A DNA stretch of 64,000 nt, from NCBI GenBank assembly GCA_038030265.1, contig CM075942.1:12668029-12732028 (forward strand), given 5' to 3'. The position numbers were made by a program, and so were the translations under genes. How positions within the stretch are numbered: the stretch's first letter is position 1; the number at the start of each line of letters is the position of its first letter. This document shows positions 37,109-47,979 of the stretch, piece by piece. Below the pieces are notes generated by a model that ran no database searches, had not been told where the DNA came from, and worked only from the letters and a program-made list of their open reading frames with translations. The DNA comes from Corythucha ciliata (taxonomy: Eukaryota > Arthropoda > Insecta > Hemiptera > Tingidae).

Positions 37109-37319
37109 GTGTGGATAGTGTAATAAACACAATAAAAAAACACATAACCAGGTTTTTCATCGTGAAAAACAACGGAAAAATCGTCCGTTTTTGTGATATC
37201 CCTCGGGGAGAAATCCAAATGGTGGTTCAATTCATCCTCCATGTTTCCATTAAGCGAGTGAAGGCTTCCCATGGTCCATTGTGCCCCTTCAGTTTCACTC
37301 TTTAAACGCGATTTATTTA
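37109..37319 (-). CDS. Candidate internal exon, unknown protein
   Basis: On the minus strand a pyrimidine-rich acceptor (TTTGTGTTTTTCCAG, AG at 37,320-37,321) is followed by 211 bases open in one frame and then a consensus donor, CACAC|GTAAGT (GT at 37,107-37,108). The encoded stretch is charged and not low-complexity, with short phrases such as GAQWTMGS, NMEDELNHHLDFSPRD and SVVFHDEKPG, ending in an aromatic, hydrophobic segment (YVFFYCVYY). No family is recognised and no flanking exon was located. Good splice sites at both ends of an open frame support an exon, but single examples of this arrangement can occur by chance. A small intronless ORF is the main alternative. Confidence 0.35.
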
Positions 37320-39599
37320 CTGGAAAAACACAAAGCACGACACTGTAATCGTAAAGGGGTTAATACACCGATATTTTAATTACTATTTATTCGTTTAAAA
37401 TTAATAAAAAATTAGATAACGTCCCTAAAAAAAACAAATACCAGCCAACTTGCAAAGGAGAGGGGAGATCCTTGGTGGGCTATCACGCACGCACAGACGC
37501 CTGCGTGATAGAGGGGACTCCTTTTTCCATCGTCCTGAATGAGAGAGGCTGTTTCTGGTGTGGTTTGGATGGAGAGTGAAGGGAATTAACGTCTGGTGGC
37601 GGTGAATAGCGCTTAATGGCCGAAACTAAAAATTCTTAAGGTCCTCAGGGTTTTTGAGTTATTTAATCAAATTTAAAAGAATTTAGCCCAGACTTTTATC
37701 GATTTTATTGGTCACTATAATCTAGGCTACTATACTAACGCTTTTTTTTTATTTATTTTCGTTGTCGTTAAGATTGTTTATTGTCTATAAAAATTCTTGT
37801 CTTATAAAATTTCCTCACTTTATATCATTTCTTTTCAAAACAAGCCATTAAATGAGGGAAGACCGGCTCTTTGATTTAATTTTTACGTCCCCATTTAAAA
37901 CATTAGCACCTCATTTCAAACTCCTTTTTCGTATAAAAACCGCGTTCCTACACTGAGGTAAATCCAGTTTTTTTTTTTTTTTTGTATTTTATATGTATAT
38001 AAAAAAGTATTCTTCTGAGCGATGAGGGTTGGCGGGAACTGGTAGCCAACTAATTATGTAAATCCCCCCCCCCACCCCATCGATTGAAGATTTTATTTTT
38101 GCTCCGTTTAAATAAATCAGAAATATGCGGACCTCGGATTTACTGTGCCTGACCGAAGGTGAACCAGTTTTTTTTAAAAGTTTTTTTTTTTTATGGTAAA
38201 ATTCATTTCAGTTCGGCGTACATAGATATACACTTAATCAAGATACGTCGAGTTGATTAGATTACCGAGGCGTGACCCCCTCCTATTCCCCTTTCCCTTT
38301 ACCCACAAGTTTGTCCCCGAAGGATTTAGTGCCCCTTCCCGTCTAATATCCGTTTGAATTATTGAATTTCCCCGAGATTTATTGAGTGATCGCCGCGTAG
38401 TGGCAGACAATTTCCTTCAAAGATTACGTAGCTTAGATGAATGGATGGGGGGGGGGTAAGGGTGACAGACTAATGAAACCTTAATAAAGGGCTCAGGAAA
38501 CAAAGTGGTCTCAGAATACTGTTTTTTTGCCTGAAAGGTATAAAGCAATCGATAAATTACTCGCCGGAAGGTGGGTGGACAAAAGCGTGGCGAGTTTTCC
38601 GTATTTTCTCGCTATAATGCACATAGCGGCAACCCTGGCTGGAAAATGAGAAGGAGGGGGTGGGTGGAGGTGAGAGAATGGCCTTTTCCGTCTCAATATC
38701 CTGTTAATCTGTTCGAAAAATTAATTGCCGTCCATTAATGCGCTATCTGACGTAAATTCTGAGCACCTATATAAACCCCAAAACGATCCACACATAAAAT
38801 ATACGCGCTCGGGGTGAGCGGTCTCTAAAACTTGCTCCCTTCCCCACAAACACCCTCGAGGCTTATACTCGTTCCATGTCTTTTCTTATATTCGAGATTA
38901 TATTTTCTTGAATCACGGCGCCATCTCGATATAATTCGTTCAACCCTTTCGTAGAACCACGCAGTTACCGACCGTGTGGTACACAAGGTTCCAGGCAAAA
39001 TATATTACAATTCGGAAGAATCCAGCGTTAAAAAGTAATCCATTTTTGAATATAAAACGATCTTTTCATGATATAAAAAAATATTTAATTAGAGCACTGT
39101 CATAAAATTCAAGATTAAGGCGTAACTGACGAAGATCCCGAAGATTTAAGCTCGTTAAGCGAAAAACAAGTCATTGAGGTTAAGATATGGGCTAATTAAG
39201 GTCTCCGTTGTTCTGAAAATTGTGACATTTTAAAAATCAATCTCAAGAAAGTCTTTCTTGTTACACAATCTGGGCCGAGTACTACACAAAACGTCACCAG
39301 AACTCCCTGGAAACGTACTGGCCAGCTTAAAGTGGTCCAATTCAGTTTGAAAAGACGGCTATTCGCCACGGAATAGAGTGCATTCTTTATTGGAATCCAA
39401 TCATTCACCTTAGAAACAGTCAGTTGCAAGAAAACTGCTAAATCTGCTGGAAAACTCCGGCATACAGCCTGAGAGCTTAAGCAATCATGGAACACGAGCC
39501 CCCCTCCCCCTCTCAGGGCACACCGAGAGTACGCTGGAAGAATTGGCGGAGCAGACATCCATGACGCCAACCCCACGTTTGTCTTTTAACGCGGGATCA

Positions 39600-40000
39600 A
39601 TAATAGGGAAATTGTTTTTTGTTATTGTGGTTTTTTGGAGAGTCCATCCCAAGAAATTGTGTTTTTTTTTTTTACTGAGCCAAACCTACGAAATTGTCCT
39701 AATCAACGACTAAACCCCGTGAAATTGGTTCGATGGTGGGCCAAACCAGTAAAATTGGTGTTTGAGTGAGCCAAAACCGTGAAATTGCAGTTTGAAAGCG
39801 CCGAAAGTACGAAATTGTTTTTTTGAGTTAGCCCTATTATTGAATTTTGTGACAGCTCAACCCAAAAAATTGGTTTCTTCAACGACTAAACTCCCAATCC
39901 TGGAACTTATATTTTATGTATAGTTCTTAGAAGAGTCGAATCCACGCGAATTTGGTATTTTAAAGCGTTTTTTGGTCTGATTATTCTGAAAAAAAATCAT
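39600..40000 (-). repeat. Satellite family A, minus orientation
   Basis: GAGCCAAACC, TACGAAATTG, GTGAAATTGG and GAGCCAAAACCGTGAAATTG repeat at about 30 bases, which is the reverse complement of A. A few eroded B-like phrases (GGCAATTTCGGCC near 40,219) follow up to about 40,340. Confidence 0.7.
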
Positions 40001-40569
40001 ACTTTTTGTCTGGCATGCGTGGTAAACACAATGACCATTCAAAATAACAAGCAAACGCCCCTCCCCCCTCCTACGACGTTTTCTGGCTAACTCTCCACTG
40101 GTGAATGGGGGAAGAAAATTGAAAATATACTACGCGCGTTTAACGAACCAAATCGTTCCATTCCACTGTAAAAGTTGGGGATTCAGTCCCAAAATTCTTA
40201 AAAATTGACAAAAAGAACTGGCAATTTCGGCCCAGCCGAGTAAGTAGTTCAGGTACAAATCACAAAAATCGATTCATCGGCCGAAATCTGGATGTTTTCC
40301 TCCTGAATCTCACGATTTTTTTTTTTAAAAATCTACATTTCATGATGAATTCTGTTTAGAGCGTCCTGATTATCGCTGAAAATTAACCACTCGCGCCAGA
40401 ACGGGTACATTATCGACTTTGTTGAGCGAAAATGGCTGTAGTTCACAAGCTTCTATGTTCGCGTTGTGTGGAGCCCATGCAACCAAGCAAATGTATTCCC
40501 TCGAAAAATGAAGCATCTAGAAATGTTGCATAGACACCGCACACAACGAAAACATGGAGCTCGTGAACG

Positions 40570-40910
40570 GGCCGCAATAAGCCTTTTTATGGCCGCCAAT
40601 CAGAGCATTTTCTCACTTCTAGCCATGAATTGGCGCATTTCCTCTCATCAACAGCCTCAAAGTTGCCGCCAGAAGTGTTTTGTCATTTTCTCGATTTTTG
40701 CCGTGAAATTTTCAAGCTTATCTGCTAATTGCCCCAAGAACTGCACATCAGCGTTTGTTTGTTTTTTTGTTTTTGGTTTTCAATTTCAGCAGTAAAAGAG
40801 CCTTCACATACCTTGAGTTAGCTGTTTTTTTCTCATTGATTTTAAAATTGCATCGAGAAACCACAGATTTCGGTTTTTTGTTTGTTTGTTTTTTTTTTTT
40901 TTTTCAAATT
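40570..40910 (-). repeat. Satellite family C, minus, left part
   Basis: Reverse-complement C units (TTTTCTCACTTCTAGCC, GAATTGGCGC, TTTTCTCGATTTTTGCC) are interrupted on the right by a small TIR element. Confidence 0.65.
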
Positions 40911-41061
40911 CCAGACCTGGGGCCTTATTCTGAACGGTTGGGAAAAAATGCTGCGAGCGGGTTCCTAGGACGCCGAATAAGAAATGTAACATTATCCCGC
41001 CATATAGCAACCGCTTTTTGCGTCATTTTCACACGGCTTCGGAATACGGCCCCTGATCTGG
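40911..41061. mobile_element. MITE-like element, GGGGCC(G/T)TATTC ends
   Basis: The left end reads CCAGACCTGGGGCCTTATTC and the reverse complement of the right end reads CCAGATCAGGGGCCGTATTC, giving imperfect terminal inverted repeats of about 27 bases around a 100-base interior. The interior has no frame of note and no C-type repeats. It splits the C block, so it was inserted after the array formed. The superfamily is not known, and whether the CCAGA bases belong to the element or the flank is uncertain. Confidence 0.7.
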
Positions 41062-41592
41062 CAATTTTTCTATATTTTAGCCGATAATTAGCATTGTATT
41101 TTAATTTTAGACGCAAATTGGCGTTTATATTTTCATTTCAGCTGTCAATTGACGCTTTACCACAGTATTAGTCGCGAATTAGCGGTTTTTCTTAATTGTA
41201 ACAGCGAATTAACGCATTTTTTCGATGTTAGCCCGGAATTAGTAGCAGTTTTTACTCAATTCTAGCTGCAAGTTAGGACTTTTTTAAAATTTTATCCGCG
41301 AATCAGCGGTTTTCCCAGGTTTTAGCAGTGAATCGGGTGATTTTTTTCTTTTACATTTATGAGCTAGCGCTTTTCTCGTCCGTACAGTCATAAAGAGTCA
41401 TCGTGTCGTAAAGTACCAGTAGTCTTAAAGCGTCCTCTAGAAACCAAGAATTGGCTTTTTCACGATTTGTTCCGCGGTTTAGTGTTTTTATCAGTTTTAG
41501 CCGTGAATTTGCACTTTTTTCCTGTATTAGCAAAGAATTATCAGTTTTTTTCTTTTCCAGTCGTGAATTAGCGCTTTTCTCGTTCATAATAT
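41062..41592 (-). repeat. Satellite family C, minus, middle part
   Basis: Clear reverse-complement units (AATTTTAGACGC, TAGTCGCGAATTAGCG, TTTATCCGCGAATCAGCG) at about 30-base spacing between the two inserted elements. Confidence 0.75.
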
Positions 41593-41734
41593 CTTAAGGT
41601 GAATTTCACCACGGAGTTAGGGTTGGCGTTACCAAACTCTAACATTGTTTAAATAAATTGTGACGCATTTTTTTCGTAAATTCTGAGTTAACGTAACTCG
41701 AACCTTAACTCTCGGTGGTGGAATCCACCATAAG
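41593..41734. mobile_element. 142-bp MITE with palindromic termini
   Basis: The ends, CTTAAGGTGAATTTCACCAC on the left and CTTATGGTGGATTCCACCAC on the reverse-complemented right, start an imperfect inverted repeat of about 50 bases that continues with GAGTTA(A/G)GGTT and GTTAC. Each terminus itself holds a palindrome (GGTGAATTTCACC; GGTGGAATCCACC). The interior is short and AT-rich. It interrupts satellite C. No target-site duplication could be recognised. Confidence 0.75.
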
Positions 41735-41880
41735 TGTCCTCCAGAAACCACGAATTGGTGTTTTCTCGATTTGTGCTATGAATTTGCGTATTTCTCGGTT
41801 ATGGCCGCAAATTAACACTTTTTCCCATTTTTAGCAGCGATTTATTGAATTCTGGCCACGAATTAGTGATGTTTCTCCTA
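41735..41880 (-). repeat. Satellite family C, minus, right end
   Basis: Units resume (TTCTCGATTTGTGCTATG, CGGTTATGGCCGCAAATTAAC) and end near 41,880 with CCACGAATTAGTG. Confidence 0.65.
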
Positions 41881-42632
41881 GAAATCCGTATTATTCCGAG
41901 GAGGAGGGTTTTAAAGAAGCTAAAAATTTCACCCGAATTCGTAAATCGACATTTTCCGCCCATGTGAATCATTATTCCAATGACGCCTGCGCAGGAACGC
42001 GAGATTTTGATCATGCGTGGATTGATCAACAGGTGTTTTTTTTTTTTTTCGTTTTCTTTAAATTAGTCAATCAACAGGTCGTTCCTATTCGTAAGTTCAT
42101 TTTTGCAAACCCGCTCCACCCCCACCCACCTCTTTCCTAAATAGTTCACCGCATCGTATGCACACTAGCAGACGCGCACTGTATTTGGTCACCTCCGCAG
42201 TTATAATTGATCGCTTCAACCTCAAAAAATCAATTTTGAGCGGCTACATTTAGCAGTGTAAATCGACGTCGTTTGCTTCAAAATCCACATCAGTTGATGG
42301 TTCATCCGCGGTCGCACGATTGTCAATTTGCTGAGTTTTTTCGAGGTTATGCACTATTACTGGTTGTTGGAGCGTTATGATGACGTGGTGAGGCCTAATC
42401 TTTAGTTTCCCAGTGGGTGCTATAATAGCATATTACGGTACGTAGGCGTAAAGGAGCATTTTACGAACGAGGGGCGATGTTTGTGGCACGAGACGAAGTC
42501 GAGTCGCTCGGGGTGACGGGTCGAAGTCACGTCCTCAATTCTTCCACCAAAATGATCAGCTGACTACGGTCATTTTATTAAATAATTTGAATTCCTCCTG
42601 GCGGTTCCATTCCCTCTTCAAATATCTTCACT

Positions 42633-42664
42633 CTTTACGCACGGTAAATTCAGCGTGCGTAAAG
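42633..42664. repeat. Perfect 10-bp hairpin CTTTACGCAC
   Basis: CTTTACGCAC at 42,633-42,642 is followed 12 bases later by its exact complement at 42,655-42,664. Related TTTACG words occur nearby at about 42,461, 42,674 and 42,708. It could be a fold-back element remnant or a stem-loop; function is unknown. Confidence 0.5.
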
Positions 42665-43858
42665 TAGGTCTTTACGCTCGCTGACCATCTACTTAAAACC
42701 CATCTTTACGAACGATCGTAGGAAAAATTACTTGTTGGTGTGGTGCTCTTTCGTACTAGATGTACAGTTTGTACCCAACGAATCCTAAAAAACCAAAAAA
42801 TTGAGCGTCCGATTTCTTTAATTCCTTCTTTTTTCTCTCTCTCTTTCTCTCTCAGTCAATCACCAGCAGTTTAGAAACTTGTCCAACGAGGCCTTATTAA
42901 AGAGACGTTGAAAAGGTCGTAGAACTTATAAATCAGCGGTCACTGGAAACGCAACGCTTCTAACTCACCCCCCCCCCTTTCCACCGGTCACATCATTCCC
43001 ACCCCCGCGGTTTCACCATCGATCGGCCGCCGCCGTCCCGCGTCGAAACCCCCGTCGTTCTGTCGCTCAATTCCCTCTTTTCTATATATTGGCTGTGCTG
43101 CTACACTCTTTAATGGACTTCGCCTCCACCCCCCCCCCCCCTCCACGCCACACGGGCACAGCTTTCAGGAGTGGTTTGTGCGTCCGCCCACACAGACACA
43201 ATTTTCAGCTCTCTCTCTCGGCTTTATGAAAGGCGAGTAATGCTGTCGCCAAAAGTCTAATCCGGACGGATGCTGATTTTTATTTCTGTATTTCTTAATA
43301 AACCGTTTAAAGTCAATTTCTGTAAATTATTGCGGTGGTTTTAGGGGGTTTAATACAAGTTTTTATTGGCTTCCAATGGGACGTTAAAAATAATGAAAGC
43401 CACACCGATGAAAACAGGGACGGTGCACACGCGGACTTGACTTTTAATTGACCAATTAAAAAAGGAACGAGTTAAAGAAAAAAAAAAAAAAGAAATTAAA
43501 AACTAGAGGGAGATTCCTTGGAGCGATACCTGTTGACAATTAATAATTCAATACAGGGAACTTCTGTCCGGTTTCTGCAAAAAGGACTTGAGACTCGCTT
43601 GACCGATTGAGAAATGTCTGGCAAGAGGTGGTTTAGAAAGGGACAGGGGAGGGTTGTTGTGTGTAAAATGAGGAAGCCTTGTGTGACGGTATGTCGTTGT
43701 TGGCTTAAACCAATTTCAATCTTTTGCGGCAGACACGTATTTACACGACCATTTTATTTTCACCGTCGTCGGTGCGAGACCCGCGGCGGTTATGGAATTA
43801 TACGCTATAATAGTTGGATGGACTGCTGAAGGATGAATTCCTGTGAATACTGTCCAAT

Positions 43859-44059
43859 TTGAAACGTCTAGATATGGGTAAAACAAGAATACGTATGCAC
43901 GAAAGGGAAGAAACACTTACGAGTCACGAAGTCACGATAGATGGGGAACGGTTGACCATCCCCGATTTGAAATGCGAGGAGTCTTTTCTTCAGAGAAAGT
44001 CTTATAAGCCGTACCAACTTCAAAAATCTGTTCCTTCAGTAGACACCTACGAAGCATAG
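43859..44059 (+). CDS. Small ORF of 66 codons, unknown, weak candidate
   Basis: The frame begins after an in-frame stop and encodes a charged, mixed-composition peptide with phrases such as HEREETLTSHEV and IDGERLTIPDLKCEES, ending at TAG. Composition is unlike the low-complexity frames around it. A minimal acceptor-like CGTCTAG precedes 43,872. No domain is recognised and no repeat is involved. It could be a terminal exon, a small peptide gene or chance. Confidence 0.15.
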   Translation: MKRLDMGKTRIRMHEREETLTSHEVTIDGERLTIPDLKCEESFLQRKSYKPYQLQKSVPSVDTYEA

Positions 44060-44344
44060 TGATGAGGAGGAGGGGGACAGTCTATAACGCAGCCATGTTG
44101 CCTTTCGTACGATCTTTCCCTTGTAAGGGGTGGCGACCCTTTTTTTCTCTACCTTTTGTACTTTTTTTTTTTTTTTTTTACACACTCTCTCTCCTTTCTT
44201 CACCCCATAGAATGATCGTGTTCCTCGGGTTCGGTCGTCACCTGAGGACGATGGGTGCTTTCCATCCAACTTTTTATCCCCTGTAGTAACAGTAGTTTTA
44301 AGCCGGCAGTGTCTCGTTAGGTTCAAGACTGAAAGACTTAAACA

Positions 44345-44391
44345 ATGACGGTTGTTGTCAGCGTCCAGACAGTACCACTGTTTCCAGTGTT
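44345..44391 (+). CDS. Possible first coding exon, weak candidate
   Basis: An ATG preceded by AAACA (44,345) opens 15 codons of hydrophobic composition (MTVVVSVQTVPLFPV) and two further bases up to TT|GTAAGT, a consensus donor with GT at 44,392-44,393. This resembles a short signal-peptide exon. Neither a promoter nor a matching second exon could be identified. Confidence 0.12.
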
Positions 44392-46638
44392 GTAAGTATG
44401 CGCATTTTTATGTATATTACAAACGATTTGATTCCAAAAATCGCTGAAGGGGAACACCGCATTTTTGAGCCCCCAATAAAGCGGCCATTTTGAGTCGATT
44501 ATTAACCGCCCGTGGTGTAATCACACGTTTTGAATTGAAACGAATCGTTAAAACCAATGGTTTCAGGTATTTTCTTTATCTACATTACGTCCCTGTATGA
44601 TATATCCTAACTAATTCTCTATTCTTTTTTTCCTTTTATTCTTGAAATAACTTATCTTAATTTGTTGATTTAATTATAAATTAATTTAAGTCAGTTGATT
44701 AACGAAACGGCCTTGTTTTTCCATCATCACAATCATCAATCTTCTCCTCTTCTCCCAGCACCGCTGCAATGTCTCGTTTTAACGCCATAATTTGGATTGT
44801 TTCCCCCTTCATCAGACCAAGAAAAACCGCGATAGAGTTAATTATAATTCTCTCTCGGTTCGCTTTTAAAAAGAACTAACTCAGAAAATTCTTCTAATAT
44901 TTTTCTTTTTAACCGTTTGAGCACTTGAAGAGAGAATGGGGCCAAAAGACAGAGAGAGACACAACCTCCAGGGTATTCTAAGCACGGTAGCGTTGTTAAT
45001 TGTAATTGGTTGAACAGGCTGACCCGCCATTTTTAATAAGACGTACACCAACAATGTTGTGTGTATGGGGGGAGGGGGGTGGGGCAGGGAGAAAGATGGT
45101 TCGGAAAAGAGAAATACAAGTAAAAAAAAAGGCGGTGTGTGATCAAAAGAACTCTCTTTGAGAGTGGGGGAAGGAAAAAATAAAAAACAAGAGAGAGATT
45201 GGAGTGGTGTTGTTTAAAATAGTTAAAGGGGGGAGGGTTAAAAATTTACTGGAAAGAGGACAAGCATGTGGAAGAGAGATGGGAATAACACTGGCTTCGT
45301 GTTGTCCCCGATATCCCTTAATGAGAACAACAGTGTCTCTCCTTAACTTGACTCTCCTAGTCCTTTATAGAAACCGATAAGAGAATCTCACAAAAAAACC
45401 TTAAAACTGATAAAACGCTCCCTTTTTCTGCCTATTTAAACTGGATCGTTAGATCTTTTCCAGCCTTTTCGCAGTATTTCACTGTGTCTCCTCGCAAATT
45501 CGTCGATTTTTAATTAAGAAACTCCCCCGCCTATATACCAGTGTTTTTAAGCGTCGAGGGAGCCTAAAACCGCAAAACTATCCTCCCTTCCCTCTGTAAC
45601 TCACCACCCACCAAGCTTGGCAAGTCTTGGCATTCCTAAACTATACCGAAACAGACAGGAAATAAACACACAGGAGGGGTGGGGGCGGGTTTGGTCGTGC
45701 CATTGCTGCATCTTTTCTAGCCAAAGAGGGGCGACGACCAGCTCCACCCCATTGCGAAAGCCTGTGGGGAAGGCTTTTAATTAATTATGTCGTGGCATGA
45801 GAAGGAGCTCGACACGGGGTAGTTGTGCCTGGGGAGGAATTAAGCGAAGTAGTACTGCTGGGGTGGGTGGGGGGTATAATGAGACAAGAAAATTAAAACA
45901 TTGGATGGATAAACGAATCTTTATAAGCGAAAGATTTAAACAGAACTGTGTCATTATTTTTTGTACATCGGAATTTCAGAAATATACTGAAAATCTTAAG
46001 GTGATAGTGGTGGGGACGCGGGTTGGAGCACAATTCCCTTGTAACATTCCCACAAAAGAGCGAAAAAAAAAAAAAAGAAGATATTAACAGGATTTACGAT
46101 GGCTCTAAGGCTGCAGAGTTCACCTGGAGGCCAAATCAGAACGAAAGGTGGTAATGAGGGGTGGAGCTCAACCCTCTTATAATCCGGTGGGGCTCTTTTG
46201 TGTGCCGGCCCTTTGGACATTTTCACAACCAATTCGCTCCCACTTCCTTTTATCCTCTATATGACCATTCTGTATCCCTTTCAATGCTCCCCCCCCTCAC
46301 TGAAAGCATGTCTTTCGTTACGAACAAACCCCTTTAACTTGAAAATTAGCCTATTCATTGGAAGACAAATCTTGTTTCCTGTGCGTGATTGTGGTAACTT
46401 TTCTAATAATCGCGCTGAGTAACTACGTTAAACTAATTATTTTGCATCGTTAATTCACCCTCCATGCTTCTTTAAAGCTCCTGACGTCACAAAACACCTC
46501 TATTTTTTTTGTTTCTATTTTAAAGCGGTGGATTTTCCGTCGTTCCAAATTATAACAGTCGTGCCTTATCGCAAAGTTAACGCGCCGCACATGACTTAAA
46601 TAATGTTTTTAAGTAGCCAACTTGCATCATTCTAAAAC

Positions 46639-46666
<28 letters not shown>
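46639..46666 (+). repeat. Poly-A tract, 28 bases
   Basis: An uninterrupted run of 28 A. No retroelement body with a target-site duplication was recognised on its left, so it is recorded only as a homopolymer. Confidence 0.9.
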
Positions 46667-46669
<3 letters not shown>

Positions 46670-47360
46670 ACCCCGAGGTGAAAATCACGTTCGTTCGTGA
46701 TAGGAGATGAGTTAGATTTCCCACGAGGGACTTTGACTATGTGGAAGGAGACCTTTTATATACCCACACCGCGCGGGTTCGCAAAGGAGTCGTGGACGCG
46801 AAATCGCGGCCATGGACCACCCAGGTAGTGATTAGAACCCAAACGTGAATCTATTGATTTTGAGAGGCAGTAAACGTTTTTTTTTTTTTTTTGCTGGAGA
46901 GTAGGAAGGGGGTAAACAATACGAGTTTCACCGCTTTGGGTGAATCGTCTTAAAATCGCACGAATTCTGGAAGGAAGGTCCTTTCTGGGTTTTATCTGCT
47001 CCTCCGCGTCAACAGGTTAAAAGATTATTAAAAGGCGAGGAAAAGACGTTTATACAGAGGGCCGGATGAACTTAATGAGTTCATCGCGAAATAAAAAAAA
47101 AAAGAGAAAAAGAAGCCGAACATTTATTTTAATTTACAGCTCGCTGAGTGCATTTCGAAGGAAGCGTGCTCTGTGGCTCTTCACTCTTTCTTTTTTTCCT
47201 GCCCCTTTTAAGCCACTGTAATTGAGGGAACGTTTTATACTCTGTATTTTAAAAATGACTCTCCGAAAAAAGTAAAGAGAGAGATAAAAGGGGCGGACGA
47301 TTATGAAAATTGAACCTTTCATGGTTTAGGTATACAGGGCGACCCGCTGAGCATTCGGAT

Positions 47361-47389
47361 GAGAGAGAGAGAGAGTGAGTGAGAGAGAG
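47361..47389 (+). repeat. GA/GAGT microsatellite
   Basis: A (GA)n run interrupted by GTGAGT, then GA again. Similar tracts occur at 30,034-30,050, 36,662-36,678 and 52,437-52,480. Confidence 0.9.
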
Positions 47390-47979
47390 GCTTGCCCCCC
47401 GCCACTCTCTACCATCTCATTGCGTTTGTTCACAAGACACCTATACCACTCTATCATCCCTCTTGGGTCCGTGGCCTTTTGCCACATTATCCCCGTTCGT
47501 GTTATTCGGTTAAAATAATCGCTTAATTTATAGAAGCTACGAGGGTTCTCTTGGGGCCGTGATGGGAGGCGAAGAAGCGAAATGAAGATGGTGTAGATGT
47601 GCGTGGAATGGTGGATGGTGGGTTTCAGAGTGGAAGGGGTGGTGGGAAAAGGACAGTCGGTCTATAAATATTTATGCGGTGGGCCATTAATCAAAAGTTA
47701 AAGGATAAAGCAATAAGACGGTGTGGATGAGACGAAAAAGTCTTCTCAGGGAGCTTCTTTCTTGAAGGCTAAATCCAAAAAGATGAACGATACTTTCTTT
47801 AAGAGGATGGAGGAAGAAAAACATTGTTTTTTCGAATAATTTTTGTTGCACTTAATCCGTGAAACTGGAAAACAACTTAATTTATTGTTAAAGCACCGTT
47901 AAATGAAACAACAGACGACCAATGGGAGTCTCCGCAGATCTGAGGTTTTGGGAACACCTTCAATTGTAACATTGCAGTT

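Larger units (their letters stand above)
34610..39590. other. Spacer; one candidate exon inside
   Basis: Apart from the candidate exon at 37,109-37,319, nothing is recognised. It holds a GTC microsatellite, C-runs (34,690, 34,946, 36,110, 38,066), poly-T runs and a GA tract at 36,662-36,678. The minus frame of 126 codons at 39,196-39,576 shows no known domain. Confidence 0.5.
41880..47979. other. Spacer without firmly supported genes
   Basis: It contains a hairpin cluster at 42,440-42,720, C-runs near 42,969 and 43,132, a GA tract (47,361-47,389) and a 28-base poly-A run (46,639-46,666). A 66-codon frame at 43,859-44,059 and a possible first exon at 44,345-44,391 are listed separately as weak candidates. 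Confidence 0.5.

Noticed and set aside
46639..46666. Poly-A tail of a retroposed gene
   Set aside because: No gene-like body, polyadenylation signal at the right distance or target duplication could be identified around it.
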